This document shows, in pieces, positions 63,783 through 64,000 of a DNA stretch of 64,000 nucleotides. Within the stretch, counting starts at the first letter, position 1, and each line of letters opens with the position of its first letter. The translations under genes and the position numbers were made by a program. Below the pieces are notes generated by a model. That model saw nothing but the letters and a program-made list of their open reading frames with translations. It was not told the origin of the DNA and searched no databases. The DNA lies in the NCBI RefSeq assembly GCF_000982825.1, contig NZ_CP011047.1, positions 3,286,001 to 3,350,000 of the forward strand, written 5' to 3'. The DNA comes from Cronobacter sakazakii. Its GTDB lineage: Bacteria > Pseudomonadota > Gammaproteobacteria > Enterobacterales > Enterobacteriaceae.

Positions 63783-64000
63783 TCAGGGCTTCATGCTGCC
63801 CACCATCTCTTCCGGGCGTACCCAGGCGTCAAACTCCTCCTCGCTGAGATACCCAAGTTTCAGCGCGGAGGCTTTCAGCGTCAGCCCCTCTTTATGCGCT
63901 TTCTTGGCGATCTCGGCGGCTTTGTCGTAGCCGATATGCGTATTGAGCGCCGTTACCAGCATCAGCGATTCGTTAAGCAACTGGCTGATGCGGTCGCGAT
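63783..64000 (-). CDS. fumC: Fumarase C, C-terminal part (5' end outside the window)
   Basis: The visible 72 residues end the class II fumarate hydratase: LNESLMLVTALNTHIGYDKAAEIAKKAHKEG and the C-terminal LGYLSEEEFDAWVRPEEMVGSMKP, as in E. coli FumC. The enzyme interconverts fumarate and malate without an iron-sulfur cluster. The gene runs on past the window end at 64000. It is convergent with tus, as in E. coli. Confidence 0.95.
   Translation of the reverse strand, partial: RDRISQLLNESLMLVTALNTHIGYDKAAEIAKKAHKEGLTLKASALKLGYLSEEEFDAWVRPEEMVGSMKP

Overview
The window comes from a gammaproteobacterium of the Enterobacteriaceae, most likely Cronobacter or a close relative. This is inferred from gene order and from recognisable proteins, not from a search. 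The right third follows the Escherichia coli order smrA-(mcaS)-ogt-fnr-uspE-pntBA-ydgH-ydgI-folM-rstA ... rstB-tus-fumC, so the window lies near the replication terminus. A Ter site sits directly in front of tus. Most genes are GC-rich, with dense 1-14 bp overlaps inside operons; one AT-rich block (about 19.3-23.1 kb) looks foreign.

Layout. 1-5.2 kb: the 3' part of srfB, then srfC, then a CigR-like secreted protein. 5.3-9.5 kb: a TIM-barrel sugar isomerase family protein, a chemoreceptor behind a near-consensus sigma-28 promoter, and a periplasmic phytase-like esterase. 9.6-14.3 kb: a four-gene DMSO-reductase-family operon (Tat-exported molybdoenzyme, FeS subunit, membrane anchor, extra polyferredoxin) preceded by a perfect FNR box. 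14.5-17.6 kb: a Tat-exported flavin amine dehydrogenase resembling SpdH, with its triheme cytochrome c. 17.7-19.2 kb: small unknown genes and two tandem GNAT acetyltransferases, one decayed. 19.6-23.1 kb: two AT-rich acyltransferase-3 genes, the second split by IS1. 23.2-31.1 kb: the ydcRSTUV-patD putrescine/GABA-aldehyde locus, with a second IS1 between ydcR and ydcS.

31.3-33.9 kb: a CioAB-type cytochrome bd oxidase with its small DUF2474 partner. 34-34.9 kb: a TetR regulator with a palindromic operator and an EmrE-type SMR pump. 35.3-39.5 kb: an arabinofuranoside operon (GPH transporter, GH51 enzyme, porin), in which the porin has a nonsense codon. 39.7-46.8 kb: a six-gene ABC transporter / luciferase-like monooxygenase / AhpD-like cluster of unknown substrate. 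46.9-48.4 kb: a HAD phosphatase and smrA. 48.7 kb: the sRNA McaS. 49-64 kb: the core terminus block, in which a SDR/LysR pair separates rstA from rstB and a five-copy 62-bp tandem repeat lies between rstB and the Ter site.

Connections. FNR is encoded here, carries its own operator-like site, and probably controls the DMSO-reductase-like operon. Several gene sets feed electrons to the respiratory chain (molybdoenzyme, flavin dehydrogenase/cytochrome c, Cio oxidase, transhydrogenase). Two loci concern polyamines (SpdH-like and Ydc/PatD). Recent decay is visible at four points: two IS1 insertions, a porin stop codon and a frameshifted GNAT gene.
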